The notes under the pieces are model-generated. The model made no database searches, was not told the origin of the DNA, and worked only from the letters and a program-made list of their open reading frames with translations. A stretch of DNA of 20,985 bases from positions 1 to 20,985 of the forward strand of contig JBAWZR010000010.1 of NCBI GenBank assembly GCA_037142915.1. The letters run 5' to 3'. Position 1 is the stretch's first letter. Every line of letters begins with the position of its first letter. The DNA comes from JBAWZR01 sp037142915. Its GTDB lineage: Bacteria; Patescibacteriota; Minisyncoccia; Moranbacterales; UBA1568. The position numbers and the translations under genes were made by a program. Positions 19,042 through 20,985 of the stretch are shown piece after piece.

Positions 19042-20850
19042 TTACACGCTCCCCCCATACTCCGTATGCAGAACCCCGAAGTCGAGGACATCGACCATAC
19101 CATCATAATTCACATCACCGGCGGCATTGGAGGTACCATAATTGTTGTGAAGCAATCCGAAGTCAAGAACATTCACACTTCTATCCTGATTGAGATCACT
19201 GGCATAGGAGATGATGAAAGAATTGAGAGAGAGTGAAGCACTGGGATTGTTGGCCGCATCAGTGACGATGAGGGAGCAGTTGGAGTGTGTGCCTCGTGCG
19301 AGTGTGTTGAGGGTGATGGTGTTGTTGCCCGATGTGGCGGCTGTGGTACTTGATGAACAATCGCCGGTGTAGCTGATAGTGCCCGCTTCAGTGGAGGAAA
19401 AAGTATAGCTGGGCGTGTGGTTTCTTGAAACGCTCGGTACAGGAGTGACTTGAACAAGCGTGGGGGGAGTGGTATCACCGACCGTGATCGTCTGGGAGAA
19501 TTGATTATTGGTCTCATCGGATTCAGGGAAGCGATTGATATCATCCACCCAGGCGGTAATCGTATGGGTGCCATTGGGGATGAAGTAGGTCGGACCATTG
19601 GTACCGACCGTAATCGAGGCTCCTGCTACGAGGGGTCCGATGGTGGTATCGCTGTAGGTTCTTGAGACTCCATCGACGAGGTAGCCGACACCGATGATAG
19701 TGCCTGAGGGGGTGGCAACGGTGCCTTGGTTTTTGATCGTGGACTGGAAGGTGCCGGTGGCGGGGTTGTAGGAGACGGCGGTGGCTATCATATCGGAGAG
19801 GGTGGGTGCCCCGGTATTACTGATAGCAATAAACGCATCGCGCCCCGGCTTGTATGTGCCAGCATATCGTATCAAACCAAAAAAACATTCCGTATCGCTT
19901 GATGTCGTACACAAATCTTGGTCTTTGTGCCAAATAAAGACCGGTCCAGCCCAACTATAGGAACGAAATAAATTATACCCGTTCGTAACCATGGTTGCCT
20001 GTTGGGCTTCGGTAACATTATCTCCATTTCCACTAGTTGGAGCTCCGAATTCAGTTCCCCAAATTTTTTTTGCGCTATCTCCATGCGCAACCATGACATT
20101 TCTTACATCCAACATTTGAGTATTCCACCCACTCCAATTCGCGCTAAAATTAGGACACGCGGCATTCCCATAACAATACGGATGAACGCTAACTCCATCA
20201 AAATATCCGCCGCCGCCATTATTGTATATCCCAGTCAAAAAATCTGCCGGACCAATGTCTGTCCCATTGCTTATGGCGGGAGCCGTCCCGCCAGTAATGA
20301 CTTGAGCGGCAGGATTAGCCGCTTTGATGGCAGTATATCCGGCTTTCAATATCGCCGTGTATGCCACAAAATTAGGCTGTGGTTGCCAGAATGTTGATAT
20401 ATTCTCTTCGTTCCAAATTTCAAAAACATGTATTTGCGGATATCGTGCCGCCACTACTCCCGCAAAATGTCCGTAATCACTGGCATTTGCCGGTCCGCAT
20501 TTGTCAGACCCGGTACAGTTCGAGGGTCGAGCCCATGCAGGAGTGAAATCTATTATAGGGAGTGGTTCCATTCCACGACTTATTATGTTCGCGATCTCCG
20601 TGTCAAAGGCTGCCCAGTTATATGAATTCGATCCTCCAGACATCACATCTGCCCACGGTAAATCAAACCTCACCCATTTAGCTCCCATCGCTTGCATAGC
20701 ATCCAGTCTCGCAGGCGACGCTATCCCCCCTCCGACATTGAGACCCGCTTGACCCGGCGTAGTGAGATCTATGGCATCAACGGTTCCTCCCTGCAAGAAC
20801 AGGCCTCCAAACAGCATCACCACCAAACTCGGAATAAAAAGTTTTTTCAT
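19042..20850 (-). CDS. Secreted clan GH-A glycosidase with CARDB, Ig-like and dockerin domains
   Basis: 602 aa. A signal peptide (MKKLFIPSLVVMLFGGLFLQ, cut near VDA) marks it as exported. Residues about 30-345 form a GH-A (beta/alpha)8 domain close to GH39/GH5 types. Acid/base Glu148 is in EIWNEEN, nucleophile Glu267 in IWGTEFG, with DGVSVHPYCYG between. About 348-458 is a CARDB adhesion-type domain (IKNQGTVATPSG...DETNNQF), and about 459-548 a bacterial Ig-like domain. The C-terminus is a type I dockerin with two calcium loops: D552, N554, D556, D563 and D579, N581, D583, D590. The substrate cannot be read from sequence. The ATG at 20850 lacks a close SD; a GGAGGAG 33 bases upstream is too far. 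Codon composition is AT-rich in the catalytic domain and GC-rich after about residue 330. No cohesin gene is nearby. Confidence 0.88.
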   Translation of the reverse strand: MKKLFIPSLVVMLFGGLFLQGGTVDAIDLTTPGQAGLNVGGGIASPARLDAMQAMGAKWVRFDLPWADVMSGGSNSYNWAAFDTEIANIISRGMEPLPIIDFTPAWARPSNCTGSDKCGPANASDYGHFAGVVAARYPQIHVFEIWNEENISTFWQPQPNFVAYTAILKAGYTAIKAANPAAQVITGGTAPAISNGTDIGPADFLTGIYNNGGGGYFDGVSVHPYCYGNAACPNFSANWSGWNTQMLDVRNVMVAHGDSAKKIWGTEFGAPTSGNGDNVTEAQQATMVTNGYNLFRSYSWAGPVFIWHKDQDLCTTSSDTECFFGLIRYAGTYKPGRDAFIAISNTGAPTLSDMIATAVSYNPATGTFQSTIKNQGTVATPSGTIIGVGYLVDGVSRTYSDTTIGPLVAGASITVGTNGPTYFIPNGTHTITAWVDDINRFPESDETNNQFSQTITVGDTTPPTLVQVTPVPSVSRNHTPSYTFSSTEAGTISYTGDCSSSTTAATSGNNTITLNTLARGTHSNCSLIVTDAANNPSASLSLNSFIISYASDLNQDRSVNVLDFGLLHNNYGTSNAAGDVNYDGMVDVLDFGVLHTEYGGSV

Positions 20851-20895
20851 AGTAAGGTATTGGCCTTTTATTTTTTATTTTTGCTCCTCCTAATC

Positions 20896-20901
20896 AGTAT
20901 A
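20896..20901 (-). promoter_or_regulatory. Possible -10 box for the glycosidase gene
   Basis: Minus strand TATACT, followed by GATTAGGAGGAGC. No convincing -35. The leader would be about 40 bases, containing a GGAGGAG too far from the ATG to be its SD. Confidence 0.4.
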
Positions 20902-20920
20902 CATCAATTTTCCACCTCTA

Positions 20921-20985
20921 CTATATTTTCGGCATTCGGCGCAGGAGGCGTTTCGCATCGCGGGTCAGACGATCCGCATAGGTCT
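20921..20985 (-). CDS. 3' end of an unidentified minus-strand gene (partial)
   Basis: One minus-strand frame entering from the window edge reads TYADRLTRDAKRLLRRMPKI and stops at TAG (20921-20923). The basic helical sequence and the change from GC-rich to AT-rich bases at the stop look like a real C-terminus. A second frame is open to 20904 but reads less like protein. The family is not recognised. Confidence 0.45.
   Translation of the reverse strand, partial: TYADRLTRDAKRLLRRMPKI

Noticed and set aside
1..20985. UGA recoded as glycine
   Set aside because: No conserved protein here requires in-frame TGA; TGA ends several ORFs normally.
1..20985. CRISPR array, tRNA or rRNA genes
   Set aside because: The repeats seen are inverted palindromes or one long gene duplication, not regular spacer arrays; no tRNA cloverleaf or rRNA sequence was recognised.

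Overview
The window looks like a piece of a Candidate Phyla Radiation (Patescibacteria, probably Parcubacteria-like) chromosome. This is inferred from three things. There is a compact type IV pilus (T4P) locus with pilM, pilN, pilO, pilB, pilT, pilC, pilA and pilD but no pilP or secretin pilQ, which fits a cell without a classical outer membrane. Several small proteins resemble families I associate with these genomes: a winged-helix plus eroded nucleotidyltransferase protein, a 3-TM HYN-motif membrane protein, and a membrane protein ending in an AHxxRNRI-type motif. Most starts also lack a Shine-Dalgarno (SD) sequence. TGA serves as a stop and is never needed as sense, so the UGA-to-Gly recoding of Gracilibacteria/SR1 is excluded. 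No rRNA, tRNA or CRISPR was seen.

Nearly all genes lie on the minus strand, so transcription runs from high to low coordinates. In that order: the end of an unidentified gene (20985-20921); a secreted multidomain glycosidase with a C-terminal dockerin (20850-19042); the pilus assembly genes pilM, pilN, pilO, pilB, pilT and pilC (18913-11884); two identical tandem major pilin genes (11671-10809); prepilin peptidase pilD; three minor prepilins (fimT/gspH-, pilV/gspI- and pilW/gspJ-like); ligA; gatC and gatA; three small conserved proteins; a DEAD-box helicase; and a 66-aa acidic ORF. The first 126 bases hold the likely 3' end of a plus-strand gene converging on this block.

The pilus genes form a complete minimal machine. 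PilM/N/O make the inner-membrane alignment complex and PilC the platform. PilB drives extension and PilT retraction. PilD processes prepilins, PilA builds the fibre, and the minor prepilins prime it. The minor prepilin genes run with short gaps into ligA, gatC and gatA, so pilus, DNA-ligase and tRNA-amidotransferase genes may share transcripts. Promoters fall into two visible types: extended -10 boxes (TGNTATACT) before pilM, pilN, pilC and the distal pilA, and a TTGGTG-N17-TATACT/TTTAAT form before the proximal pilA, pilD and the minor prepilins.

The most interesting features are an almost perfect 497-bp-period duplication of the major pilin gene, probably by recombination between homologous promoter segments; the dockerin-bearing glycosidase whose codon composition changes at a domain boundary; several REP/REPIN-like palindromic repeats, one pair enclosing a small ORF; a repeat-derived in-frame insertion in LigA; and a strong SD on the pilin genes in an otherwise SD-poor region. 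I found no clear unprecedented defence or mobile system.
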